From NCBI GenBank assembly GCA_905221605.1, contig CAJNDS010002265.1, forward strand, positions 467,501-530,968: a stretch of 63,468 bases of DNA, in the 5' to 3' direction. Source of the stretch: Symbiodinium natans (taxonomy: Eukaryota; Sar; Dinophyceae; Suessiales; Symbiodiniaceae). Shown here in pieces: positions 1 through 13,068 of this stretch (position 1 is its first letter; every line of letters starts with the position of its first letter). Position numbers and translations under genes: made by a program. The notes under the pieces were generated by a model. The model was not told the origin of the DNA and searched no databases. It saw only the letters and a program-made list of their open reading frames with translations.

Positions 1-224
1 TACCCACGCACCATCACGCGCACCCCCCACCCAGACCACCCACGCACCCACGCAACCCACTCACCCCCACCTCACCCACCCACCACTCACACGCACCCAC
101 CACCCACACCCACGCACACCCACGCCCCACCACCCACCCACCCACTCCACGCCCCACGCACCCCACTCCCACCCACACCCACCCCCCCACCCCCCCACCC
201 ACACCACTTCACCTCCCCTTTCAC
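1..224. repeat. C-rich CCCA/CACC simple repeat
   Basis: Degenerate CACCCA/CCCACC repeats with almost no G on the + strand. Any open frames are compositional artefacts on either strand. The contig end lies inside the array, so its true length is unknown. Confidence 0.9.
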
Positions 225-600
225 GTAGACGGCACGCGCACGCGCACGACGAACGCGCAACGCGCCACGTCGCACAGCGCCACGGTCACTCGCACGCGCT
301 CACAGACGCGCACGCGCACACGCGCACGCGCACTTTGAACAGTCGCACGCGCAAGACTGCCGCGCACGCGCACGCGCGCACTCGCGCACGCGCACCGCAC
401 GCGCACGGGCACGCACGCACGCACGCACGATTACACGCGCAACGCACGCGCCTGCGCACGCGATTATCACGCTCACACGCGCTCTCCGCGCACGCGCAGC
501 GCACTCCGCACGCGCACGCGCACCGCGCACGCGCACCGCGCTACGGCGCACGCGCACCACGCGCACTCGCACGCTCACCCGCGCCATGGACCTCACGCGC
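225..600. repeat. GCGCAC alternating purine-pyrimidine repeat
   Basis: Degenerate CGCACG/GCGCAC units, nearly all alternating purine and pyrimidine, the composition that favours Z-DNA. Long frames here (for example + 335-937) read only Arg/His/Ala/Thr and are not credible proteins. Confidence 0.85.
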
Positions 601-879
601 CGACCGCACCACCCACACACCCACACACCCACACACCCCCACACCCACACACCCCACACCCCACACCCCACACCCCACACCCACACCACACACACACACA
701 CACACACACCACACACACACACACCACACACACCACACACCCACACCACCACACACCACACCCACACCCACACCCACACCCACACCCACACACCCCCACA
801 CCCACCCACACCCACACACCCAAACCCACCCCACACCAACCCACACCTCACCCCCACCCCCACCCCCACCCCCACCCCC

Positions 880-918
<39 letters not shown>

Positions 919-925
919 ATACAAG
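601..925. repeat. CACACC/CCCACA simple repeat
   Basis: Mixed (CA)n, CACACC and CCCCCA units ending in a pure (CA)n run at about 891-914. It continues the first two blocks as one 0.9-kb strand-asymmetric tract. No gene. Confidence 0.9.
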
Positions 926-939
926 GACCAAACCTAGCA

Positions 940-3900
940 CTCAGAGCTGGGCCGTTTGCTGGATTCGTGTCTAGTATCGGAGTCCATGAACACCGGCTCT
1001 CCGAATCTGTACATGCCTTATCGCAAGCAGCGCTTGTTGCCTGTGGTGGCTGTGGTTCAAAGCTGGCTCCGACTGGTCAAGCAAACTGCGCTTGGCGACC
1101 GAATCCTTGCCTTTCCAATTTTCTTGTCGATGAGTTTTCGGGGTGATGGTTTGGCTAACTCCTAACTGGGTCGAGCTTGTGTAGCAATTTGAGTAGAGAG
1201 TTTAGGGCTCCATGAAGCACACTCAGTTCAGGTGTTCTCTGTTGTTTCGTTGGGTGCACAGAAATGAAATGGTGTGTAAGCCTCTAGGAATCCATAGGGT
1301 ACTGAACGAAGACGCGCGGGTCCATGCAAGCGCCCGGAGCCCAGCTGCGACGAAATGGAAGCGCTTCCGGGAGACCCCCCTTAAAGATTTTCCGCCTTCA
1401 GCTGCGATGTGCATCATGTCTCATTCTCCCATCCCTTTTTCGAGTCTGTGCTGGTTCAAGACAAGTTTTCCGCTTTAGGGCTTGATGCTGGCACTATGAT
1501 GTTGGCAGTGATCTTCAAAGCATCGGCTAAGGCGACGGGCATGGCAAATGAGCGAGGGATGCCTGCCGATCCTGCCGTGATGGTGCAGGCTGGTGACAGG
1601 GCAGTGGCAGGGCCCTTGAGGCAGACAGACTCGAAAGAGACCACAAACAGCGGAGCCACCCATGTCCATCCTTTGAGGCAATGCAGGAGGTTGAGAAGTG
1701 GTCGAGATGCCTCAAGCACGACACGCCCCAAACGGCTTAGCCCAACTCTGATTAAAGACAAGCTTGTCCACATTATAAGCACAGGTCTTGTCATGCTTGG
1801 TAAGCCTGTTGTGATTTTTATGTTGGTGGCGGGGGAGGTGAGTGTCCTGCGGCCGGAAAACATGCTGAATTCGATTTTTTTACATGAATTGCATATTTCC
1901 GCCGGAGCCCAAACAAGAATCGATTGTATACGGGTATACTACAATTAAGCTTGTCTCCCCAAACGATTCCTGGGTTGAGGGTTGTATGGGTTTAAGTCGT
2001 AGGCTTAAAGGGATGTTGAGGGTGTGGAGGCGGCTGGGGTCCCCCCCCAAAACGTGTGCGCCTGAGAGGACAGGGCCCGTATGATGTCTTTTAAGATGGG
2101 CCAAAGCCAGACAAAATACAGTGCAGGGGCATGTCACTCCACACGGCTTTCTCCTTGCGCACGCAACGGCGCAATGCCAATGTGTGCAACAAAGTAGAAC
2201 GTGTTCGGCAGAGTCGCTATACAAATCAGGCCCAGGCCAACGAAGCAGCGCTTCAAGAAACAGCCGGCTTGTACAACCGAGGCTCAGAGAAACGGCAGTC
2301 GCATTGCTGCCCTAGAGTTCCTTCTAGCTTGTTTACATACAGCCCCGAAGCCCATGATACTTAGAGGATCTTATGGCCTACTCGATTCCCCTCCGATGTC
2401 CGCGAGGACAGAAACCAGCGCCGCCGGCCATATCGCAAGGGCCAGAAGACTTGCCAGGCCCTGTGATGCCCAGCCCTACAACCTGAAACCTCAAGACTAA
2501 AGCCCCCGAACCTCGAACTCCAACTGCAGTTGACTCCAACTGACTCCAACTGACTCCTATGTGCTAGGTACTGGAGGCTTGAAACTCTGGTATTTCGGAA
2601 GCACCCCTCAAAACCCCCACACGCCGCATGAAAATTGCAAAGGACCAGCACATGGAGGTTTCGGCTCTAGGGCTTTAGGGCGACGGCTGAGGGTGTAAGA
2701 CCTCAGTCTTTGGGATTTGTGAACTGCGGGTTTTAAGTTTGGGCAGTTTGAGTTTTAGCGTCTGAGGGCTTTCGATTAGGGCGCAGGGTTCTACGTCTTG
2801 CATCACGGACCCCAAGCCATGCTCTTCGGTCGCAGACACCCTGAACTTGAAAGCTTTAAGTCGCTAGCTGGGGCCAGGAGGCGCAGTTCCAGCGACAGAG
2901 GCAGGAGTGTGTGTGTGTGTGTGTGTGTCCCCAAAAGCCCTTAGCCCAACGCTGCACAGCCACACGCACGAAGTGGAAGGCTTCGGGTCTGTCTCGCGGG
3001 AGCAGAGCTCGAAATGAGCCCTTTTTTGGAGAGGGTTTAGGGTGCTCGCCTTGAGCTTTCAGCGAAAGTACCATAAACGCTCTTCAGGGTGTAATAGGGC
3101 TGAGAGGGTTATGTTGAAAGAGGTTGAAGCTTTCGCAAATTCCTGGCCGTGGTACTTTTCGGATTTGCGAGTCTGGGGCCCATGGGCATTGGCCTCTAGC
3201 TTCCGGTTTTGAAGGGCATTCTTTTAGACGTTCGGGAATGATTCACGAGTCGGCTAGAGTTCGGGGAAGCCTCGCGCCTAAGCAAGCGATGCCACTCCAA
3301 CAGCGATTGTCTGTTTTTGACGCAGATCTACAGTGTATCATCACGCACGTTCAGCCAGGTCTTGCTTTTTGGAGGCTTGAAAGAGCTTTGCAGGTTTGGA
3401 CTTCGCCTCTGCTGTAAGATTTGGAAACCAGAGGCCAGCTTGGAACCGCTCAGAAGCCGATTCCCGTAATCGGCGTCAGCTGTCAGCTGCGTGTCAGATT
3501 TGCGAGCCCCGCGCGTCAGTGACAAGTTTTCCACCTGACCCAGCCCTTGTGAGACTAACTACGAGAGCCTGCGCACCTTGTGGTCACCGACCGGTGGCTT
3601 AGGGTTCAGGGATCAAGTCTCGCTAGGCATACCTTTTGCGGAAGAAGCCGTGCTTCCAGCCGAGTTTTGACAGTTCCGACCGTGAAGCGACATCGGACCT
3701 CGTTTTAACATGTTTTAACCGTCAGCCCATGCCGTGGGCTTCGTTTTAGGACTGGGCCCATACTCGCGGGCCGTCAGGGATGCGAAGAGCCGTGAACCTC
3801 AAACTTGTTCGACGGAGCCCTACAAGGCATTACTGGGATCGGCCTATACACATCCACCGCTTCGGGACTTAAGGTTCAGGGGCTTGAGAGAACTATGCAG

Positions 3901-6900
3901 CATCTAGGATTCCGCAACGATCGGTTTCAAAATTGGGGGGGCCGGAGGTCTGGAGGGTGCTATTCACCCAACACAGCCAAGAACAGAATTAAGCGCCAGA
4001 TGTGGAGTTTATGGTTTACGTCTTGAAGACTGCACTGTGAACTTGAGCCATTTGTAGCCTGCAGTTTCCCTCTGAATGCCTACACAGTTTGAACCTGCTT
4101 CCGTTGAGGCGCACTCTCGAAGGCACGAGGTGGCCGCCTTTGCAACGTGAAAGCGAAGCTTCCTTCGGGTTCAAGCAGGGAGTTGCCAAGCATCTTGCCA
4201 AGTTTTCGGGAAGGGTCCCACCCCCGAATCCACACAGAACTTCGAATCCCTAGGAGTGACCCCGGCTGAGGATGTAGTGGTCTGAGGCTTGCGAGGATCG
4301 TGCTGCAGAAAACTATTCCAGCCCTAACCCCAAACGTAGTAGAACTTTCCAGACTCCAAGACCACCAAACTCAAGCCTTGCGTCCAACCTGAAGGACACG
4401 CAACATTTTTTATGCATCAAAGAAGCTTTCTGCAGAACAAGTACATGAATGCAAACCCGAATTCCTTGGGTGTAACACCTTGAGATTGAAACCGGGCCGC
4501 CCTGGAGTCTGGAAAGATGTCTACCTGATGCTCGAAAAAGTTTCAAAAAGTGGTTCAGGTTCGTCCCCACCATGAAATCCCAAACAGCCCCGGAGGAGCA
4601 CCTGCCCTACTTAGACTGGCAGAAAGGCTAAGAGTTAGCCAGCCTCTTAAGCTGCGATGCGCCCGACCAGGAACAGAATTCTAAATGGCCAAGGGCATCA
4701 AGCCTGCAAAACTGCCCCAACAAAATCAAGCAACAGCAACATCACAGGGCCGAAGTGGTTTTTCCTGCTAATCGGGCTCCAAGCAGGTGACCCTCACAGC
4801 AAACCACTTGGTAAGCGCCTCGACCATGGTATACACCAGGGCTTAGTGGACACAAGCCAGTCCAAAACAAAGGCGCTACCGAGCATCGGGACTGACAACG
4901 CCGTGCGACGTGCAAGAATATGTATCGGATGGACCGGCAGCGGTTGTCAGTCCGCAGCTCCCCGCACTTTACCAGTTAGCAATGCACTTGTGCGTACGAG
5001 CCTGTCACCATGGTGTTCACTCATGGCCTGTGCAACTGAGCAGGGCTTGACCTCCCTTACTCGGGATCTTCGCAACCATTAAAGCATCGACATCCAACAT
5101 GATGGTCTTGAAGAACTGCATGCCACCACATGGGCCCAGCACTTGAAGCTTCCACTCCGATCTGCAACTCCGCTCGAGCCCTTAAGCCCAACCCCACACC
5201 ACCGACAGCTCGATCTCCAAAGCCATAAGACAAACACTGGAAGGTCAAAACGAGAGCGGAGCTATCAGGGGGACACGCACCTTGCCCGGAGTTGCGGAAT
5301 GGCTTCAGCTGAGTTAGCGCGGGCACAGACTTGCGGCGGTTTAACGTTTTGGTGTGGGATGAAGTAGCGGTTTGAAACGGCTCGATTAGATGCCCACTGT
5401 TCACGCAATGTGGTTCGAGCTTGAACACGTTCTGCCAGGCCAAAAGCCTCCTATGAAGGCTGCCAAAAAACCAACTTTTTGTTTTTTCGGATCTTGAGCT
5501 GCGTTGACCGCACCGTACTGCCCAGATCCTGAGTTGTCAGAGCCGCAAGACATGAACTGGATTGGAAACTTAACCTTGAGCGCTTCAAGCTGAACCTTAT
5601 TTGAAGTTTCGCTTGCATGAATCATTTCAGGTCCCGTGATGACGAAATCTTGTTCATTGTCAAAGGGCGTACCGTACACCCAGCCCTTTAACCCCGCAGC
5701 TCTCGCCAGAACCCTTAGCCCCCAAGTCATACCAGGTATCTCCCTGATTTCCACGAGACCATGGTCCACTACAACAAGTCTTTCGGTGTGCTCCAGGATG
5801 GGCCCCGGCACTTCGTGAGCCTTTGCAAAAACTGAGCCGCATGCCATTGGGCGTTGTCAAAAGGGACATGCGGTTGGTTCTTGTGCAAATGCGACGGAAA
5901 GCCTAGTTGAGCAGCATTTCCATGAAGGAGCTGCCGAATCACACCATAAAACTTGCCGCTGTATCAATGGGCAAACGTTAGTTCAAGAATTCTGATTAAG
6001 GTTTGCATGGTGTTCTGCAGTTTCCAGCGAGTGGCCTGCACGAGCCAGTAGCACCAGTATGAAGTGTCATTCCCTAGTTGTTACTCGAATCCGGGGCACT
6101 TGTATGCCTGTAGAAATGGAAAACTGTAAGGAGTTAGGTTTTGCTTCTCGGGGGCAAACATCTAGGGTTCCATGTGCAACCCATCTCAGCTATTTTCAAA
6201 AGACTCTTCTGCAAAAAAGGAATTCAGCTATATGACCAAAGCTCGCACGACTCCAGGTTTTGTTTGTTAGGGCAGGGGGAGTGACTGTCTAGGAGCACAA
6301 CTGGCGCGATTCGGTCCCGTGTCAAGTTTTGCTTCTTTGGTTTTGAGATGCCTGCTTGGATCATATTAGATTTCAATGCTAATTTCATTCGGATCTAGTG
6401 TGAAATGTGTGAAAGAATTATAACCGGTTGTTTGTTGGCAGTGAAGCTAAACATGTAAGAGCCTCAACTAGATTAGAAATACAGACCAAAGTAATTATTT
6501 CTACAACGAGTTCGAGTGCAGATAGACAACCGTACCTGGATTGTTTTGTTTTTGAGCATCATAAGACTAGGAACCCTAACAAAAGTGAATGCGAACAAGG
6601 TCACAATGCATGTTTGTTGGAAAGCAAAATGGGGGAACGTGGGGATGCGGGAGGACACTTTTCTTCACTATCGCATTCCCACGGAAGAGTTCATCAATGC
6701 AGAAAGGTATGTATGGGTTTTTGAAAAACGTCGAATATGCGAGGTCAGGGGGCGCCTTGAGTCTCCCAGTAGTCTTCCTTTGGAATGCTATAGGGATTGT
6801 AGTTGCAGTCGTTCGGACCTTTGTGCAAGGAGTTTCATGCATCTCAAACACTTGTTCCATGTAGTTTCAGCACTTAAAGGCTCTTAACTCCTGTCGGAAC

Positions 6901-7390
6901 TCCTACGCCTTCAGTAAGGTTGAGAAAGGCGGAACCCCAATTGTTTAAATTTGGAACGCAAATGTTAACCATGTACTACAAGTATTGGGGTTTTGTCAGA
7001 TCTATGGGATCTTCTTGTGTTGCTGACCTTGTAGTGCCATGCACAAATATCCCTGTAATCTCAAAAACATAAGCTCAGTAAAGCAAGCTGGCAAGAACTT
7101 AACTAACCAATGTCGCGTTACATTCTTTCACACTGGCGGGCAGGCAGACGGGCATCTGCAGACTCATATGATGTTGTCGTATAAGCACTGAAGGTGTAAA
7201 GCTACTTCAGCAAAGCAACATATGAGACTGCGGGTGTGGGCACAAGGCTGTCCTAGTAGCTGTCCTTCATTTTCCTACTTGTGGCTTGAAAAGCAGTCAA
7301 CCAGGACGGCGTACCCTTCACTCTGAAAGACATGTCTTTTGGCACTATGCGAATCTGGTCTGGCAGCCATGCACACACATCCAATGTCGA

Positions 7391-7424
<34 letters not shown>

Positions 7425-9635
7425 GAGACGCGCAAGGTTCCGGAACCCTAAACACCTAGCCATGAAACCAACAAGGTGTCCCCCGTGCCTCACTAGTAAC
7501 CACTAAACCATCAAACGATTAGGCCAAGAGGTTGATACCTATGGAACGCTTGGGTGGCTTCGTAGCCATTAAACCATTGAAACTCCAAACCAATGGGGGG
7601 AGGGGGGTGGGGGGGAGGGGCGGGCCAGTGCGGGATTGCATGAACAAGAGGCGATATCAGCACCAGCATGGCAAGAGGTTCTTGAACTTGAACACCCCGA
7701 GCAACAGGAGCTTTTCGACCACCGGGACTTCGTCGGCTTTGTGGAGGAGTTGCATGGCTCGAGCCTGAAACCTCCTTTGCTGACCCAAAGCTTCAACCCC
7801 GAATTGAAGGCCAGTACAAACCCTGTGGTTTTTACTTCACGTCACGGAGCCATCAATGCCCAGAGTTCCTTCAATCTGCAGTTGTTTTGGGATTGAACGA
7901 AGGCTGCAAAGTTCGGGGTGCCACCGAAGTTCCCCTGTGACACAGTTCTTCGTTTAGGCAACCCGTGTGCCCCAGAACCGAAACCTTTAGCAACTGGCAA
8001 GGGCGACATTCTTCAATCCTCAGCCCAAGGCCCGCCATTGTTTTCTGGGGCCCAAGCCTTGACCCCAAACTACACTTTGCATCACTTTGCCAAGCCCCGA
8101 GAGCCCCTTTCGACAACACCCCAAACCCCCCCAAGCATAGCAGCACAGGAGTCAAACCTTCATGTGCCACGAGTGTCTCCAGAGTGAGACGTTGAGGGTT
8201 GGGGGTTTAGGCTTTTGATGTTTTAAGGCCTTCTCTTGTCAGGATTTACATGGCCGGTTAAAGGTGCGCCGCCGGGGTGCCATTGGTGGTGGTCAGAGGT
8301 CAAAGTCACGTTGTCAGAGAAGATCAAGGCGAAGTTTAAAGGGAGAAGGGAGTGTCGAGCTGGCGTGAGTCGCGCTTAAATCGGTGCACGCAGCATAGCA
8401 ACGAGGAAGAATGAGCCTGTAGTAGATTGATTCCCGGACCAAGCAGCCCACAGTCGCTGCTGTAAACGCTGAACATCTACATCCTGCCCCAAGCCCTAGG
8501 CACAAATACATGGAACCCGACATGAACATTACAAAGACCTAAGCTCCGACACTGGACCATACAGCACAGAGCATCTAAGACCCGACTCGTTGAAGATATT
8601 CAGGGTCTGAAGCTAGAAATCTTTGTAGCGCTGAGTTCATGTCAGGCATCCTTGGATGTTTTTGGATTGAGAAGCTTTAAAGAACTTGAGTCTACGCCGA
8701 GACGAGCACCGGAACCACAAAATCCCACAGGCCGCTAATCTTTGCAGCCCATCTTTTGGGATGGGGTAGCTCCGGCCATGGACGGTTGCTGCTTCTCGTG
8801 GCTCCATCCTCGGGCCGGCCAGGTGCTTGAGGACACCAGGGCTCGTCCAGGTCGGGCTCTGAGCTCGTCGGGGTTAGAAAGGCGCCTCACCTCCCTGAAG
8901 CTGAAGCAACCATAGGCCACAGTTAGCCGCTTGAGGCCTTCGGCGGCCGGCGTCGATCGGAGTGCAGGCTATTGGCCTTAGGACGCAAGGTAGTCAGAGT
9001 TTAGGGATCCTTGTGGTGGGATGGTTGAGCACTTGAAGGCCTCTGTATTTGAGGACTTGGTTTTGGATGGTGCATAGGTTCACAAGTTTGGGCTCGCTCA
9101 GTACAGCTGTAGCTTGGGCCCTGGATTTCCCTGTGCTCCGCAGTTTCCAATGTCTGAGACTTGTAGAATGGATTTGACTTTGTACCGTCATGAGCAGCTG
9201 ATTCAGTAACTAGAGACACAAAACTCGACACTTCACAGGAAACGAACGCCGAGGGCTCCTTAGCACAGCTGTACCCAAGTTTCTCCAGATGTGTTGGAAT
9301 TCTGTGTGCCGCTTCGTTTGACCAAGCCAACCCTGAGCCGACACCCTGAACTTAACCTGGACATCAAAATCGAACAAAATCGAACTCCCGAAGCAGCCTG
9401 CATTGGGCGGAGTTGGGATTGCCTGCAGCTCTCTCCCGCTGCGTCGCCAACCGCCCAATCAACGCCCGTTAGCAGCACTTGGGCGTACTTCACCAAGGTG
9501 CCTGCAACTGAAGATGATCTGTGACATCCACGCAGAACAGAGCAAAGCCTAGCCAAGCCTTTCCTGAAGCTTCACTGCACCTCGTTTAACGCCTCGTTTC
9601 ATCATCTTGTCATCCCGCCTCCCACTTTTCTACAG
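940..9635. other. Gene-poor stretch with no supported gene
   Basis: About 8.7 kb of unique-looking sequence with only short simple repeats: (GT)n near 2908-2928 and (AC)n near 7388-7421. Several frames of 100-150 codons exist, as expected by chance at this composition, but none shows a family motif or a phase-consistent splice chain. The segment 6.4-7.1 kb is more AT-rich. Coding-like islands at 1.5-1.7 and 8.75-8.92 kb are open on both strands and cannot be assigned. Confidence 0.5.
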
Positions 9636-11979
9636 GCGCTGCTGAGCAGCGATGAGCTCTTGCGGTTGATCCGCTATGCAGGACGCACGGAGCTGACACT
9701 TCTCAGTTGGTGCCTCCCGAGATCCAGTCGCGAAGTAAGCCTCATCTGAAGTTCGTCTCGAAAGAGGGAGTGTCCCCATTCTGTTGGTTATCTTGGGAAG
9801 CTTCAGCCCGCAGGACTGCCGGCGGTTCTCGTGGTGGTGGCCTCAGCTGAATGCGGCTTCCATGGGCTAAAGCTTTTGGCTAGGATGTGCAGGCATGGAC
9901 CCGCGTGTGGTGTTCTCCAATCACCCCCGGAGGAAGCCTCAACCATCTTGAGAGTGCGTGCGTGTGTGTTTGGGTTGAGGGTTCAGAGGTTCTAGGATTC
10001 AGTGTTTCTTTCGGTCCGGCCCTCCTTTTTCCTGTTAGGTCGGATTGGGGTTTAGGGTTTAGGGTTGAGGGTTGAGGGTTGAGGGTTGAGGGTTTAGGGT
10101 TTAGGGTTTAGGGTTTCGGGTTTAGGGTTTAGGGTTTCGGGCCCTAGACTCCCTCGAGTCGAAGCCTGCGACGTTGGAGCGTGGCAGGCTGAGGCCGTGA
10201 GCCGCGCATGGCGGCAGTCCCTGGCAAGTGCGGACGTTTGGCGGGCACTCTGCTCCGGCCTCGGGAGCGGCACAGGATTTCTGAGCCAAACGGGTGTTTA
10301 GAGGCTTTTGTAAGCTCCCAGAGCGAACCTCGAGATCCCCTGTGTCAGCTGCAGTTCGAAGGAAGGCCAGTTCTTTGGGTCGAGTAAATAGATGCTTGTT
10401 GCTTCGAGGGTTTGGATTCGTGAAGCGCACTAGACTCGGATGCAGCATGATGCAGCCCAGAATATCTTGTCCAAGTCAAACTGCTGCCTTCAACTGGGAC
10501 TGTCAACAGCTGAGCCCTTGTTCGAATTATTCGCTGCCAAGCGGCAGGCTGGATCGAGAATGAAACGTCATGACAGAACCCATCCCGAATGCAAGGCAGT
10601 CGCTGCCTAATGCAACCTGTATAGTCAGGCACAGTCTACATTAAAAAACAAGAAAACAACACGAACGCTACAAAAGACTACAGAAACTTCGGCACAGCCA
10701 TTCTTAGAAGCGTGTGTTCGCAGAAGGTTTGGACATCTCAGCTGGAGGCTTCGACCGGCTTGTTCTGTGGTTCGAGATTGCAGCTAAACCTAAAACCTGA
10801 CCCTCTCCTTCGAGGCTAGGACGAGGCAGACAGGTTGACATTCAGCTCAAGCTTCGTCCCTTGAGGGTTCTTTCAGCAATACTTACGGTGGAAAGGTGAC
10901 TTCTAGATTCTGGGGCTTCTGTCCATTGTGTCGTGATGGCGTGCTGGCCAGGACGAGAGTCGGAAGTGCCGTCTGAGGTCCGGGCTTCAGAGCCCGCGGT
11001 GATTACTTGACTTCCACATTTGGGACTTCTGTCAGAGCCGCATTGTTGCGAACAGTTTGATCGATATTGTGGCCTTCGTCTCGTGATGGCGTGATGGCCA
11101 GGACGAGAGTCGGAAGTGCCGTCTGAGGTCTGGGCTTCAGAGCCCGCCGTGATTACTTGACTTCCACATTTGGGACTTCTGTCAGAGCCGCATTGTTGCG
11201 AACAGTTTGATCGATGCCGTGGCCTTCGTGTCGTGATGGCGTGATGGCCAGGACGAGAGTCGGAAGTGCCGTCTGAGGTCTGGGCTTCAGAGCCCGCGGT
11301 GATTACTTGACTTCCACATTTGGGACTTCTGTCAGAGCCCCATTGTTGCGAACAGTTTGATCGATGCCGTGGCCTTCGTGTCGTGATCGCGTGATGGCCA
11401 GGACGAGAGTCGGAAGTGCCGTCTGAGGTCTGGGCTTCAGAGCCCGCGGTGATTACTTGACTTCCACATTTGGGACTTCTGTCAGAGCCCCATTGTTGCG
11501 AACAGTTTGATCGATGCCGTGGCCTTCGTGTCGTGATGGCGTGATGGCCAGGACGAGAGTCGGAAGTGCCGTCTGAGGTCTGGGCTTCAGAGCCCGCCGT
11601 GATTACTTGACTTCCACATTTGGGACTTCTGTCAGAGCCGCATTGTTGCGAACAGTTTGATCGATGCCGTGGCCTTCGTGTCGTGATGGCGTGATGGCCA
11701 GGACGAGAGTCGGAAGTGCCGTCTGAGGTCTGGGCTTCAGAGCCCGCGGTGATTACTTGAGTTCCACATTTGGGACTTCTGTCAGAGCCGCATTGTTGCG
11801 AACAGTTTGATCGATATTGTGGCCTTCGTGTCGTGATGGCCTACAAAGTTTTGGTTTTCGGGTTAAGGGTGGCCGTAAAGACCCTACCGCTGCTGGCAGG
11901 CGAAAGTGCACGCGAGCAGCTTCCTTGGCGCTCCGAGGCATTTGCCGTGGCAGCCGAGCATGTCGCAAGTCCAGAGAAG
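9636..11979 (+). CDS. F-box-like protein gene, partial (three exons)
   Basis: Three phase-consistent exons: 9636-9734 (phase 0 to 0), 10188-10293 (0 to 1) and 11900-11979 (1 to 0). Exon 1 follows a pyrimidine-rich tract ending TACAG and ends at a GTAAG donor. It encodes SSDELLRLIRYAGRTEL and exon 2 encodes VSRAWRQSLASADVWRALC. Together these match the F-box pattern (DELL..I..., then VSR.WR......WR.LC), the helical motif that binds Skp1 in SCF ubiquitin ligases. About ten extra residues lie between the halves; an exon-2 start at 10179 with a shorter exon 1 is a possible alternative. The start codon and the C-terminal substrate-binding part were not found. Intron 1 carries telomere-like repeats and intron 2 the 150-bp satellite. 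The F-box reading is an inference from motif spacing; the exons themselves are better supported. Confidence 0.6.
10047..10141. repeat. Interstitial telomere-like TTTAGGG repeats
   Basis: About 13 heptamers, mostly TTTAGGG with TTGAGGG and TTTCGGG variants. TTTAGGG is the plant-type telomere unit, also reported in dinoflagellates. The tract ends about 46 bases upstream of the second F-box exon, so it is intronic rather than a chromosome end. Confidence 0.85.
10931..11840. repeat. 150-bp satellite, six tandem copies
   Basis: Units start at 10931, 11081, 11231, 11381, 11531 and 11681, with a 10-base stub at 11831. The period is exactly 150 bp and copies are almost identical. Copies 2 and 5 look identical, copies 3 and 4 differ by about one base, and copies 1 and 6 share the TCGATATTGT variant, so the order reads as a mirror A-B-C-C-B-A. 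Each unit carries a small hairpin (GGGCT-TCAG-AGCCC). The period is a multiple of three, yet every frame is stopped within a unit, so it does not code. Confidence 0.95.
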
Positions 11980-13068
11980 GTCAGGGCGGTTAGGAGTTTA
12001 GCGCATCAGTTGCCACTGCTCTCCGTACCTCCAAGCCCGAGACAAGGCCTCCATCAGCTGACAATGCCCTCTGCCACATAGATCACAAAGACCTCTCAGG
12101 CAAGCTTCACGAACATCTGCTGAGAACCCTTCTGCCACATAACTCGACCAGGTGAGCATGATGAGCATCACTTGCGCGAGCACTCTACCACTCTGGATCT
12201 GTGGCAACTCAAAGCACCAATCCTTGCATCTGAAGCCCCAAAGTACGCCAACCTCCTGCATTTGATTTGAAAACAAGAGGAAGTACAGGACAACAGCCAC
12301 AAAACTCTGGTATGCACTGCCAGCGCAAGCTGTGCAGGCCCGGCGCCTCTGGGGCCAGCGCTGCCGAAGCTGCGGGGGGCAGATCCAGGCTCGCTGTTCT
12401 GAGTCGGGCTGAGTCGGGCTGAGCCTATGGGGGGTCTATGTATTTGGATCTGAATGTGTGATGTGTTGTATGTTGCATTTGGTACTTTTTTGTTGGGTTC
12501 AACGGGTGTCCTCCGTTACCCTCCTTCGATTCCGGATCCCCACCATGCAGCTGCAGCCCTTGTCCTAAGTATCGGACGGCTTCCTTATGTGCTGCAAGCC
12601 CTTTCCAAGATGACTGAACCCGCCAACACAGCCCAGGTTGACGGCAAAGCACGTCCCGAGCAGTGCCCGCAGTGTGGCTTTGGGCTGGGGGCCCTCTCAC
12701 AGGCCGCGTATGGTTTGATGCCTGTAGAAAGAGGATTTAGGGTGTTGGGTTGTTCGGAGCTAAGTTTGAAAGAGTGAAGCTGAGCCTATGTTGAAGTCCT
12801 CGGCTTTCAAGATCAGTGAGCGCCCGGAATAAGCTTTGGAAGTGACAGCTGCAGTTGGAGGTCTGCTGCCTAGGGCCAGCGCTAGGGTTTCGCAGCTTGC
12901 TTGGTGAATCATATTGGGGGGCTGCAAGGCTTTGTCCAGTCTAGACTCTTTATCCGGGGTTCATGGCGCAGCCCTTTTGGTTGTCAAGCTTCTGTGGGAC
13001 TGCGAAGGTACATGCTAAACGTGAGGTGCCCGCAAGGGCAACTGGCAGGGGCGGAGTCTAAGCGCAAG

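Noticed and set aside
335-1146. Long + frames (200 and 186 codons) across the first kilobase
   Set aside because: They read only His/Thr/Pro/Arg from CA and GCGCAC repeats and have no normal protein composition.
1456-1863. 135-codon minus frame overlapping a + frame of similar quality
   Set aside because: Both strands look equally plausible, so no call is possible.
5401-5847. 148-codon minus frame with protein-like composition
   Set aside because: Codon bias is weak, no motif or splice support, and several chance frames of this length are expected in 63 kb.
8735-8920. Coding-like island open on both strands (minus EVRRLSNPDELRARPGRAL; plus MDGCCFSWLHPRAGQVL)
   Set aside because: The strand cannot be decided and no partner exon was found.
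11998-12300. Minus frame with a HEAT-like stretch (VREACLRGLCDLCGRG)
   Set aside because: Third-position GC is not elevated and the opposite strand carries the F-box gene; resemblance too slight.
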